From Roseburia lenta (GTDB lineage: Bacteria; Bacillota; Clostridia; Lachnospirales; Lachnospiraceae), in assembly GCF_014287435.1 (NCBI RefSeq), contig NZ_JACOPG010000002.1, positions 124,001 to 188,000 of the forward strand: 64,000 nucleotides of DNA. The letters are read 5' to 3'. The position numbers were made by a program, and so were the translations under genes. Below are positions 50,237 to 58,608 of the stretch, in pieces; the first letter of the stretch is position 1; each line of letters begins with the position of its first letter. The notes beneath the pieces are model-generated. The model had not been told where the DNA came from, made no database searches, and saw only the letters and a list, made by a program, of their open reading frames with translations.

Positions 50237-50949
50237 GTGATCGTGACAACGGTTGTTGTCTGTTCCATGCTTTCAACGGCTCTCACCACCGCACTTCCCC
50301 AAATTATGGAAGATTTTTCTCTTAATGCTGCTTCTTCCGGGCAATGGCTGACCAGTATTTATTCCCTTGTCATGGGCATCTTAGTGCTGTGTACAGCCTA
50401 TCTCATCAAACGATTTCCAACGAAAAACCTTTACATTTCATCCCTCTTGCTGTTTTCTATCGGGGTTGTCTTGAATGGATTTGCACAAAGTTTTACTGTC
50501 ATGATGCTTGGCAGAATAATGCAGGCTGCCGGTATCATTGTCGATCACTGGGGCTGGCGCATAATCTTTTATAGTCTGGCAGTTTTGTGTATCATTGCTC
50601 TTGTGGTTGCTTTTTTCGCCATGGATAATGTTCTGGAAAATGAACATAGTAAACTGGATATTTTATCTGCCATTCTCGCAGTTACTGGATTTACCGGTAT
50701 TTTGTATGGTATCAGCAACCTCGGTAAAGGTTCGATCTTTCAACTTTCAACCGGTTTTTCGGTCAGTCTTTGATCACATCCCTTCGCACAATTTCCGGTG
50801 CGCTCGGCAGCACCATCTTTATGTCTTTGGAGGCCATACTGGAAGATAGTATAGGTATTATGGCGGCAATGCAGATTTCCTATGTTGGTATGACGTTTGT
50901 CGGTGTGCTTGTACTTGTATCCGCAATTGCCGCAAGAAGATGCGATTAA
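50219..50949 (+). pseudogene. MFS (EmrB/QacA type) transporter remnant
   Basis: The frame starts inside helix 1 (FIVIVTTVVVCSMLSTALTT) without a proper N-terminus. After RIMQAAG about 45 residues are missing before IIVDHWGWRIIF, still in frame. Most of the second half is gone after GSIFQLSTG, and in a shifted frame the normal C-terminal piece SLRTISGALGSTIFMSLEAI leads to the stop at 50949. At least two deletions and a frameshift therefore exist in a gene once about 470 residues long. Confidence 0.82.
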
Positions 50950-50974
50950 AAGGTGGACATTTTCTAACTAAAAA

Positions 50975-51002
50975 ACACCCCAGGGCAAAAGTCCTGAGGT
51001 GT
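50975..51002 (-). terminator. intrinsic terminator of rplM-rpsI
   Basis: ACACCCCAGG (50975-50984) pairs with CCTGAGGTGT (50993-51002) with one mismatch; on the minus strand TTTTTTAG follows. Confidence 0.88.
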
Positions 51003-51049
51003 AATATACTCTTCTGAAACATCGTAGGATGTTCTGAATTGTGAAAATC

Positions 51050-51442
51050 CTATCTCTTTGAGAACTGCGGTGCTCTACGAGCTGCCTTCAAGCCGTACTT
51101 CTTACGTTCTTTCATTCTAGGATCTCTTGTAAGATATCCGTTAGACTTCAGAACCGGTCTGTAATCAGCGTCTACCTGAAGTAATGCTCTAGCAATACCG
51201 TGTCTGATGGCACCAGCCTGACCTGTGTAACCGCCACCCTTAACGTTTACTAAAACATCGAACTTGTCAAGATTGTCTGTAGCAACGAGTGGCTGACGAA
51301 CAACAACCTTTAAAGTCTCAAGTCCAAGATACTCATCGATATCTCTTTTATTGATTGTGATCTTACCTGTTCCAGGTACTAAATATACTCTAGCAACAGA
51401 TGATTTTCTTCTTCCTGTTCCGTAATACTTTGTATTAGCCAA
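51050..51442 (-). CDS. rpsI: 30S ribosomal protein S9
   Basis: A basic 130-residue protein with the family beginning [16 protein letters not shown], the core [19 protein letters not shown] and the conserved end RRAPQFSKR whose Arg tail reaches the P-site tRNA. It follows rplM by 22 bases, the usual order. Confidence 0.99.
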   Translation of the reverse strand: MANTKYYGTGRRKSSVARVYLVPGTGKITINKRDIDEYLGLETLKVVVRQPLVATDNLDKFDVLVNVKGGGYTGQAGAIRHGIARALLQVDADYRPVLKSNGYLTRDPRMKERKKYGLKAARRAPQFSKR

Positions 51443-51464
51443 TGTGATTTACCTCCTTACCGAA

Positions 51465-51893
51465 TTAAAATGTCAACTCTTCTGGTTTCTGAGCTGCATG
51501 CTTGTGATCTGGGCCAGCGTATACAAATAACTTTGTGTACATCTCTCTTCCTAAAGGTCCCTTTGGAAGCATTCCCTTAACTGCATGTTCGATAACTCTT
51601 TCAGGATGCTTAGCTAACATCTCCTTTAAAGTTGTCTCTTTCATTCCACCAACATAGTCTGAATGATGATAATAGATCTTCTGGTCTAACTTCTTACCAG
51701 TAACCTTGATCTTCTCTGCATTAACAACGATCACATAATCTCCGCAATCAGCATGAGGTGTGTAAATCGCTTTGTTCTTTCCTCTTAATACCTTAGCAAC
51801 TTCAGAAGCAAGACGACCTAATGTCTGTCCTTCTGCATCTACTACATACCATTTTCTCTCAACCTGACTTGGGTTTGGCATATAAGTCTTCAT
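51465..51893 (-). CDS. rplM: 50S ribosomal protein L13
   Basis: A 142-residue protein with [33 protein letters not shown] and the signature [20 protein letters not shown]. It is the first gene of the L13-S9 unit and has an AAGGAGG site and a consensus promoter with a structured leader. Confidence 0.99.
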   Translation of the reverse strand: MKTYMPNPSQVERKWYVVDAEGQTLGRLASEVAKVLRGKNKAIYTPHADCGDYVIVVNAEKIKVTGKKLDQKIYYHHSDYVGGMKETTLKEMLAKHPERVIEHAVKGMLPKGPLGREMYTKLFVYAGPDHKHAAQKPEELTF

Positions 51894-52053
51894 TTGGTTT
51901 CCTCCTTAAATAACATAAAGCGTCAGTCTCGTACAATGTCCGAAATACGATCACTGACATGTCTATAGTCAAAACACGTTTCGGGGCTAATGAAACTGTG
52001 CTTCTAAACTACATCAGCCGTTACATTATATTACGCACACGGCTTTTTGTCAA
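51894..52053 (-). promoter_or_regulatory. rplM promoter and structured leader (L13 leader candidate)
   Basis: Consensus TTGACA (52053-52048) and TATAAT (52030-52025) on the minus strand with 17 bases between. The 120-base leader holds a bulged hairpin: GTCAGT (51958-51953) with ACTGAC (51927-51922), and inside it CGTA with TACG. Autoregulatory L13 leaders are known in Firmicutes; whether this belongs to that class needs covariance evidence. Confidence 0.6.
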
Positions 52054-52060
52054 TTCTTTT

Positions 52061-52795
52061 CTATAAATATTCCAGCCCGATCATGGTAAGTCCATGCGCC
52101 GGTGCTGTCGGTCCTGCCAATTCTCTGTCCTTTCCCGCAAGGATGCTTTCCATATCCTCCGGCTTTTTGATCCCTGCGCCCACCTGGATCAGGGTTCCGG
52201 CTATGATGCGCACCATATTGTAAAGGAATCCATTCCCCTGCACGCGGATACGGATCATGTCTCCCTCACGCACCACATCCAGTGCATAGATCATGCGCAC
52301 ATAAGTATTGGTCTGCGCATGCACGGACGCAAAGGAAGTAAAGTCATGTTCCCCCACCAGATAAGCCGCCGCCTTTTGCATGGCACTGACATCCAGCGGA
52401 TAGTGATAAAAATAACTTGTCCTTCTCTCCAGCGGCTGGCGGAAACGACAATTTAAAATACGATATTCATATGTCTTCCTGCTTTTGGAAAAACGTGGGT
52501 GAAAATCCTCTGGCACCTGGCAGGACTCCTGCACCACGATATCTTCCGGCAGGCGCTGATTGAGTGCAAAAGAGATCTTCTCCGCCGGCATTTTGGTATG
52601 GGTTTCAAAAACAGCAACATTGCCCAGAGAATGCACACCGGCATCCGTCCGGCTGGCTCCCGTCACCGTGATTTCTTCCCCTAAAAGAGAACTCAGGGTC
52701 TCATTGAGCACCTGTTCGATCGTAATCCCGTTTGGCTGGATCTGCCATCCGCAGTAGTTGGTTCCCTCGTATGCCACAACCAGTTTTACCTGCAT
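52061..52795 (-). CDS. truA: tRNA pseudouridine(38-40) synthase
   Basis: A 244-residue enzyme that makes pseudouridine 38-40 in the tRNA anticodon arm. The catalytic Asp is in TGASRTDAGVHSLGN, near residue 53; GNGFLYNMVRIIAGTL is the other conserved stretch. Its ATG overlaps the ecfT stop codon (TAATG), so it is translated with the transporter genes. Confidence 0.97.
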   Translation of the reverse strand: MQVKLVVAYEGTNYCGWQIQPNGITIEQVLNETLSSLLGEEITVTGASRTDAGVHSLGNVAVFETHTKMPAEKISFALNQRLPEDIVVQESCQVPEDFHPRFSKSRKTYEYRILNCRFRQPLERRTSYFYHYPLDVSAMQKAAAYLVGEHDFTSFASVHAQTNTYVRMIYALDVVREGDMIRIRVQGNGFLYNMVRIIAGTLIQVGAGIKKPEDMESILAGKDRELAGPTAPAHGLTMIGLEYL

Positions 52796-53595
52796 TAAAG
52801 CACCACCTTTATGACCATCAAGAGGACAAAGTAGGCGATCACGACCACATACGCCAGACGATCGACCTTATGATAGACCAGTGGTATCATCTTGGTCCTG
52901 CCCTCGCCACCAACATAACATCTTGCTTCCATCGCCAGTGCCAGATCGTTGGCACGGCGGAACGCTGATACAAAAAGCGGTACTAAGAGCGGCACCATAT
53001 TCTTTGCCTTTTTGACAAGTCCACCCGTTTCAAAATCCGCACCTCTTGCCATCTGCGCCTTCATGATCTTATCCGTCTCCTCGATCAGGATCGGGATAAA
53101 ACGAAGGGCGATTGACATCATCATTGCGATCTCATGCACCGGTACATTGATCTTCTGCAAAGGCTTCAATGCCTTTTCCAAGCCGTCCGTCAACTGGTTC
53201 GGGGTTGTCGTCAGCGTCATCACGGACGATCCCATGATCAGATAGACCATGCGGATGGTCATCAGCACCGCATTGCGCAGTCCTTCCCGCGTGATGTGGA
53301 TCTTCCAGATACTCCAGAGCACCTGTCCAGGTGTCAGAAAAAGGTTAAAAAGACCCGCGATAACAAGCAGGATCATAATAGCCTTGAGTCCGCGCAGCAT
53401 AAAAGACAAAGGCACCTTGCTCAGGGCGATCACGCCAAATAAAAAGGCGGTCATGACGATAAATCCCACAATGCCGTCAAAAGAAAAGACACTGATGATA
53501 AACAGAAGTGTTGCAAATAACTTTGTCCGGGGATCCAGTTTATGAATGACAGAATCCGCCGGATAATATTGTCCTAATGTAATATCTCTTAACAT
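52795..53595 (-). CDS. ecfT: energy-coupling factor transporter transmembrane protein
   Basis: A 266-residue membrane protein with five to six hydrophobic segments. The coupling-helix motif with Ala-Arg-Gly occurs as MKAQMARGADFE, and RANDLALAMEARCY is the second. EcfT joins the two ATPases to vitamin-specific S components encoded elsewhere. It lies behind ecfA2 with a 4-base gap. Confidence 0.96.
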   Translation of the reverse strand: MLRDITLGQYYPADSVIHKLDPRTKLFATLLFIISVFSFDGIVGFIVMTAFLFGVIALSKVPLSFMLRGLKAIMILLVIAGLFNLFLTPGQVLWSIWKIHITREGLRNAVLMTIRMVYLIMGSSVMTLTTTPNQLTDGLEKALKPLQKINVPVHEIAMMMSIALRFIPILIEETDKIMKAQMARGADFETGGLVKKAKNMVPLLVPLFVSAFRRANDLALAMEARCYVGGEGRTKMIPLVYHKVDRLAYVVVIAYFVLLMVIKVVL

Positions 53596-53599
53596 AATT

Positions 53600-54445
53600 C
53601 TATCCTATCAGGCGTAGTATCGCCTCTTTTGCTTCGTCTACGGTCGTCGCCTCTGTTGACACATCCATGCCCTTTTCCTTCATCTCATGCATCAGGTATG
53701 TCACCTGCGGTGCCGCAAGTCCGATCTCCTCCAACTCCTTATAATGATGAAAGACCTGACGCGGCGCATCATCAAACTTGACATGTCCGTGATCCATGAC
53801 AATGATACGGTCTACATACTTTGCCACATCTTCCATACTATGAGAGACCAATATAACCGTGTTGCCATATCTGGCATGCATATCTGCGATCATATCCAGG
53901 ATCTCGTCACGTCCTTTCGGATCCAACCCCGCCGTCGGCTCATCTAAGATCAGCACCTGCGGTTTCATGGCGATCACACCGGCGATTGCAGCACGACGCT
54001 TTTGTCCTCCGGACAATTCAAAAGGAGAAACATCAAAATATTTTTCCGGCAAGCCCACATTTTGCAATGCTTCATAGGCACGAAGCGTAACATCCTTTTC
54101 CGGCAAGCCCTGGTTCTTAGGACCGAAGCAGACATCCTTAAAGACTGTCTCCTCAAAAAGTTGATGTTCCGGATACTGAAAGACCATGCCCACCTGCATA
54201 CGCAGATCACGAAGATCATAATCTTCCTCATAAATATCCTGTCCGTTAAAGTAGATCGTGCCTTCCGTCGCCTTCAGCAGCCCGTTCAGATGCTGGATCA
54301 GGGTCGACTTTCCGGACCCGGTATGCCCGATCACGCCGATAAATTCACCGTCATCGATCTGCAAATTCACATGATCCAGTGCTGTGATCTCATATGCTGT
54401 TTTTTCACTGTAACGATAAGATACATTATCTAATATAAATGACAT
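53600..54445 (-). CDS. ecfA2: energy-coupling factor transporter ATPase EcfA2
   Basis: A 281-residue ABC ATPase. Walker A GHTGSGKST, Q-loop MVFQYPEHQLFE, signature LSGGQKRRAAIAG, Walker B VLILDEPTAGLD and switch His LVSHSM are all present. It is the second ATPase of the group II ECF module that powers uptake of vitamins and metals. The gene follows ecfA1 by 8 bases. Confidence 0.96.
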   Translation of the reverse strand: MSFILDNVSYRYSEKTAYEITALDHVNLQIDDGEFIGVIGHTGSGKSTLIQHLNGLLKATEGTIYFNGQDIYEEDYDLRDLRMQVGMVFQYPEHQLFEETVFKDVCFGPKNQGLPEKDVTLRAYEALQNVGLPEKYFDVSPFELSGGQKRRAAIAGVIAMKPQVLILDEPTAGLDPKGRDEILDMIADMHARYGNTVILVSHSMEDVAKYVDRIIVMDHGHVKFDDAPRQVFHHYKELEEIGLAAPQVTYLMHEMKEKGMDVSTEATTVDEAKEAILRLIG

Positions 54446-54453
54446 AATTCACC

Positions 54454-55317
54454 TTATTTTCTCTTGTCTGCCACTTTTTGCAGGGCATCGATCAATTCTT
54501 CTCTTGTCAGAATACCATCCGGTATAGCAAGTCCCGCTTTTTGCAGTTCATGCGCCAAAAGCGTGATCTGCGGCACATCCAGCCTGTGTTCCTTGAGTGT
54601 CTCCACCTGTGAAAAGATACCACGCGGATTGCCCTCCAAAACGACTTTGCCCTGATCCATGACATATACATAGTCTGCGTCCACAACTTCTTCCATATAA
54701 TGTGTAATCAAAATAATGGTCACACCTTTCTCACGGTTGAGCGCATGCACAGCCTCCAAAACTTCCTTTCGTCCATTCGGATCCAGCATAGCAGTAGGCT
54801 CGTCCAAAATGATACACTTTGGCTCCATCGCCATAACTCCGGCGATCGCCACACGCTGCTTTTGTCCACCGGATAATTTATTGGGAGAGTGTTCCCGATA
54901 CTGCCACATACCGACAGCCTTCAGGCTCTTTTCCACCCGCTCCCAGATCTCCTCTGTCGGCACACCGATATTTTCCGGTCCAAAACCGACATCTTCCTGT
55001 ACCACACTGGCAATGATCTGATTGTCCGGATTCTGAAAGACCATACCGGCTTCCTGTCGGATATCATAGGTCAGGCTCTCGTCCGATACATCCATGCCGT
55101 CTACGATCAGAGTTCCCTCGCTCGGTGTCAAAAGAGCATTCAGATGCTTGGCAAAGGTAGACTTGCCCGATCCATTATGTCCCAATACCGCGATAAACTG
55201 TCCCGCTTCCACGGAAAGATCCATATGATCGAGGGCTGTGCGGATGCTCTCCACATTGCCTTCTTCATCGCGGATGATATATTCATGTACTAAATCTTTT
55301 GCTTCAATGATTCCCAT
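54454..55317 (-). CDS. ecfA1: energy-coupling factor transporter ATPase EcfA1
   Basis: A 287-residue ABC ATPase with Walker A GHNGSGKST, MVFQNPDNQIIAS at the Q-loop, signature LSGGQKQRVAIAG and Walker B CIILDEPTAMLD. The sequence QNPDNQ is typical of EcfA1. It forms a heterodimer with EcfA2. No S component is in this window, as usual for the shared module. Confidence 0.96.
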   Translation of the reverse strand: MGIIEAKDLVHEYIIRDEEGNVESIRTALDHMDLSVEAGQFIAVLGHNGSGKSTFAKHLNALLTPSEGTLIVDGMDVSDESLTYDIRQEAGMVFQNPDNQIIASVVQEDVGFGPENIGVPTEEIWERVEKSLKAVGMWQYREHSPNKLSGGQKQRVAIAGVMAMEPKCIILDEPTAMLDPNGRKEVLEAVHALNREKGVTIILITHYMEEVVDADYVYVMDQGKVVLEGNPRGIFSQVETLKEHRLDVPQITLLAHELQKAGLAIPDGILTREELIDALQKVADKRK

Positions 55318-55329
55318 ATCTGTTCCTTT

Positions 55330-55827
55330 TTACCAGTGCAGGCGATGCAACTCGCCCTCCAGTTTCATGTGGTCGAAATGATTCTGACGCAATGCCTCAT
55401 AGAGGACGATCGCCACAGAATTTGACAGGTTGAGTGATCTTGTCTCACCGATCATCGGGATACGGATGCATTCCTCCGGGTGCTCGACTAAGATCTCCTC
55501 CGGGATACCTGCACTCTCCTTGCCAAACATGATAAAACAGTCCGGCTCAAAAGACACATCCGAATAGACATGTTTTCCCTTTGTCGTTGCATAATAAATC
55601 TTTGCTCCCGGGTTGCGTTCCAAAAAGTCATTCCAATCGTCATAACGCGTCACATCCAACTGATCCCAGTAGTCCATGCCCGCGCGTTTGACAGTCTTGT
55701 CATTCAACTGAAAGCCCAGCGGCTCAATCAAATGCAGTCTTGTCCCGGTAGCCACACAGGTACGACCGATATTTCCTGTATTTCCCGGAATTTCCGGTTC
55801 ATGTAAAATAATATTCAGCGCTGCCAT
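55330..55827 (-). CDS. trmL: tRNA (cytidine(34)-2'-O)-methyltransferase
   Basis: A 165-residue SPOUT methyltransferase. NIILHEPEIPGNTGNIGRTC, MFGKESAGIPEEIL and IPMIGETRSLNLSNSVAIVLYE form the knotted SAM site. It methylates the wobble base of some leucine tRNAs. The gene sits directly behind the aminotransferase start region with no gap (55828). Confidence 0.96.
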   Translation of the reverse strand: MAALNIILHEPEIPGNTGNIGRTCVATGTRLHLIEPLGFQLNDKTVKRAGMDYWDQLDVTRYDDWNDFLERNPGAKIYYATTKGKHVYSDVSFEPDCFIMFGKESAGIPEEILVEHPEECIRIPMIGETRSLNLSNSVAIVLYEALRQNHFDHMKLEGELHRLHW

Positions 55828-57006
55828 TTACGCACCTTTTCTTTCTTCTCTTAATTCTGTCACAAATTCTTCCAGACGATCCAATGCCACTTTCAGATTA
55901 TCCAAAGAGTAGGCATAGGAAATTCGCAAAAATCCCTCTCCGCAAGCACCAAATGCCGTACCCGGCACAACAGCAACCTTTTTTCGATTCAAAAATTCTG
56001 TCGCAAATTCTTCCGATGTCATGCCAAATTCCTGAATAGATGGGAAAATGTAAAAAGCACCAAAAGGCTCAAAGCATTGCAGATGCATCTCCTCAAAACG
56101 ATGGATCAGATAGCGTCTGCGCCCATTGTATTCTTCCCGCATGTGTGCCACGTCCTCGTCACAATGACGCAATGCCTCAACTGCCGCATACTGGCTGGTC
56201 GTCGGCGCACACATGATCGCATACTGATGGATCTTTAACATCTGCTTGATAATGATCTTTGGCGCACAGGCATAGCCCAGTCGCCATCCGGTCATGGCAT
56301 GGGACTTGGAAAATCCGTTGATAAGGACAGTCCTCTCCTTCATGCCCGGCAAAGATGCGATGGACACATGCTTTTCCAAATAGGTAAGTTCTGCATAGAT
56401 CTCATCACTTAAGACATAAAGATCATGTTTCTTTACCACATCCGCGATCGCTTCCAGATCCTTTCTTTCCATGACAGCCCCGGTCGGGTTGTTCGGAAAC
56501 GGCATGATCAGGATCTTGGTCTTATCCGTGATGGCTGCTTCCAATTCCTCTGCCGTCAGACGGAACTGATTTTCCTCTTTCAGGTTGATCACTACCGGAA
56601 CGCCTCCTGCCAAAACCGTACATGGCAGATAAGAGACATAACTCGGCTGTGGGATCAGGACCTCATCCCCGGGATCTAACATAGTACGCAGGGCAATATC
56701 GATTGCCTCACTACCGCCGACCGTCACCAGGATCTCATCCCGATAATCATATTCCAGATCAAATCTGCGATGCAGATAATTCGCGATCTCTACCTTTAAT
56801 TCCTTGAGACCTGCATTGGAGGTATAAAACGTACGTCCGCGTTCCAGAGAATAGATTGCCTCGTCACGAACTCTCCATGGTGTATCAAAATCCGGCTCAC
56901 CAACACCCAGTGAGATCGCATCCTGCATTTCACTGACAATATCAAAAAACTTTCGGATGCCGGATGGCTCAATTTCTACGATGGTCTTTGACAGTGGGTT
57001 TCTCAT
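55828..57006 (-). CDS. aminotransferase class I/II (PLP dependent)
   Basis: A 392-residue fold-type I aminotransferase. SLGVGEPDFDTPWRV, YTSNAGLKELK, MPFPNNPTGAVM and the PLP Lys in INGFSKSHAMTGWRLGY are visible. The overall pattern is of the aspartate/aromatic aminotransferase subgroup I-gamma; the amino acid substrate is not determined. Its start overlaps the stop of the Lrp-type regulator by 4 bases, so the regulator may respond to the amino acid used by this enzyme. Confidence 0.93.
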   Translation of the reverse strand: MRNPLSKTIVEIEPSGIRKFFDIVSEMQDAISLGVGEPDFDTPWRVRDEAIYSLERGRTFYTSNAGLKELKVEIANYLHRRFDLEYDYRDEILVTVGGSEAIDIALRTMLDPGDEVLIPQPSYVSYLPCTVLAGGVPVVINLKEENQFRLTAEELEAAITDKTKILIMPFPNNPTGAVMERKDLEAIADVVKKHDLYVLSDEIYAELTYLEKHVSIASLPGMKERTVLINGFSKSHAMTGWRLGYACAPKIIIKQMLKIHQYAIMCAPTTSQYAAVEALRHCDEDVAHMREEYNGRRRYLIHRFEEMHLQCFEPFGAFYIFPSIQEFGMTSEEFATEFLNRKKVAVVPGTAFGACGEGFLRISYAYSLDNLKVALDRLEEFVTELREERKGA

Positions 57007-57500
57007 AGGCTCACCAACTCTCTCTCATCCTTGCGCTGTTCTGCCATGATCGTGCCATGATCCTTATATTTTTTCAAAATAAAGTTGGTCTTGGTACTGA
57101 GAACAGAATCCAGTGGGGATAACTTGTCGGATACAAACTCGGAAACCTCGCGCAGGGTCTTTCCTTCCAGTGTCACCATAAAATCAAAGCCACCGGAGAT
57201 CAGATAAACGGAATTGACTTCCGGATAGTTGTAGATACGCTCTGCCACCTTGTCAAATCCCATGCCACGCTGTGGTGTAACACGCACCTCGATCATGGCT
57301 GTCACCTTTTCGATCCCAGCCTTTTCCCAGTTGATCAGGGTATGATAGCCACAAATGATATGTGCCTGCTCCATCTCCTCCAACTCATTCATGATCGTTG
57401 CTTCGTCCGTTCCCATCATGATCGCCAGATCATGCATATCTATTCTGCTATTGGTTTCGATATAACTTAAAATCTTCTCTCTCATACTATCTCTCCTCAT
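57003..57500 (-). CDS. Lrp/AsnC family transcriptional regulator
   Basis: A 165-residue regulator. Residues 5-60 hold the helix-turn-helix (RIDMHDLAIMMGTDEATIMNEL), less canonical than in Lrp itself. The C-terminal RAM domain (residues 65-150) carries VTAMIEVRVTPQRGMGFDKVA and VYLISGGFDFMVTLEG for amino-acid sensing and oligomerisation. It overlaps the aminotransferase start and follows the AIR-synthase-like gene by 12 bases. Confidence 0.92.
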   Translation of the reverse strand: MRRDSMREKILSYIETNSRIDMHDLAIMMGTDEATIMNELEEMEQAHIICGYHTLINWEKAGIEKVTAMIEVRVTPQRGMGFDKVAERIYNYPEVNSVYLISGGFDFMVTLEGKTLREVSEFVSDKLSPLDSVLSTKTNFILKKYKDHGTIMAEQRKDERELVSL

Positions 57501-57512
57501 TTTCCCATCTTC

Positions 57513-58496
57513 CTATAAGACTTTATACAATTCATCCGTCTTTGGCGGTTCCAAAAATCTGCGTTCCTCATCCCGGATGATCACGCGGTCATTGCCCTCG
57601 GTCGCCTTGCCGATCACGGTCGCCGGGATCCCCGCCTCCTGTAATGCCAGTACCAGGGCATTTCCGTCTGCTGATGCCATCAGCATCATGCCGCTTGAGA
57701 TCAAGCCATAAGGATTGACATCAAAGTATTCGCAGATCTCAACCGTTTCCTGACGTATTGGTATCTTCTTTAAATCGATTTCCAGTCCAACGCCGGATGC
57801 TTCTGCCATCTCCCAGAGAGCACCGAAAAGTCCTCCCTCCGTAACATCATGCATTGCCGCGACGCTGGACTGGGTGGCGACTGCAGCCTCCGGCACAACC
57901 GATAAGTAGCGGTCAAAGCCAATGGCAGTATCCACAAAGTCTGCCGGGAAATGTTCTTTTAACTCGGCTTCCTTTTCCTTGGCAAAGATCATCGTTCCCT
58001 CAATACCGACCCATTTACTGACGACAATATCCATGCCCGCCCTGGCTCCTGCGGTAGAGATCAGACTTCCTTTCTTCGCCTTGGCGACACCCGCGACATT
58101 GACCACCGGTTGGTTTACCACCGCGGTGACTTCCGTATGTCCGCCCAGAATCTGCATTTTGGCTTCCCTGCATGCACATTCCATCTGCTCCATGATGCGT
58201 TTGAGGGCAATCTCCCTCGTCCCATCCGGCAAGAGTATGGTCAGCATAACACCGATCGGCTCAGCTCCCGCACTTGCCAGATCATTTGCCGTGATCTGGA
58301 TGGCAATTTTACCGATATCCTTGGCTGTACCAGTGATCGGATCCGTCGACATGACAAGGATCTCATCCTCCGCGAGTGCCAATGCGGCGCAGTCCTCACC
58401 GATCCCCGGTCCCAAAACGACTTCATCGCGTTTGTAATGCAATTGTTTCATAACAGAACGTTTTAACACGTTTTCCGGAACTTTGCCTATTTTCAT
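57513..58496 (-). CDS. AIR synthase-related protein (PurM/HypE-like)
   Basis: A 327-residue protein of the PurM ATP-binding superfamily. VVLGPGIGEDCAALAL, STDPITGTAKDIGKIAI, ITANDLASAGAEPIGVM and MHDVTEGGLFGALWEM correspond to the ATP and metal loops of HypE/ThiL-like proteins. It lacks the C-terminal Cys motif of HypE, so it is not hydrogenase maturation protein HypE itself. The function is unknown. It is the first gene of a leftward unit with the Lrp regulator and the aminotransferase. Confidence 0.85.
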   Translation of the reverse strand: MKIGKVPENVLKRSVMKQLHYKRDEVVLGPGIGEDCAALALAEDEILVMSTDPITGTAKDIGKIAIQITANDLASAGAEPIGVMLTILLPDGTREIALKRIMEQMECACREAKMQILGGHTEVTAVVNQPVVNVAGVAKAKKGSLISTAGARAGMDIVVSKWVGIEGTMIFAKEKEAELKEHFPADFVDTAIGFDRYLSVVPEAAVATQSSVAAMHDVTEGGLFGALWEMAEASGVGLEIDLKKIPIRQETVEICEYFDVNPYGLISSGMMLMASADGNALVLALQEAGIPATVIGKATEGNDRVIIRDEERRFLEPPKTDELYKVL

Positions 58497-58540
58497 CCTC
58501 GTTCTATCCTCTTGTTCTATTCCCTATATATATGTACCAT

Positions 58541-58566
58541 AAGGCTGCTTGAAACCAAGCAGCCTT
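58541..58566. terminator. hairpin behind the vanW gene
   Basis: AAGGCTGCTT (58541-58550) and AAGCAGCCTT (58557-58566) form a perfect 10-base stem. There is no strong T run on either strand, so termination would be incomplete or this is a 3'-end stabiliser. Confidence 0.6.
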
Positions 58567-58608
58567 GTTGCATTATCCTTATTTGTTTCATTTATCACAG
58601 CACATCAT

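Noticed and set aside
57513-58496. hypE as partner of hypB
   Set aside because: The protein is PurM/HypE-like but lacks the C-terminal Cys motif needed for cyanide ligand synthesis, and it is 18 kb from hypB.
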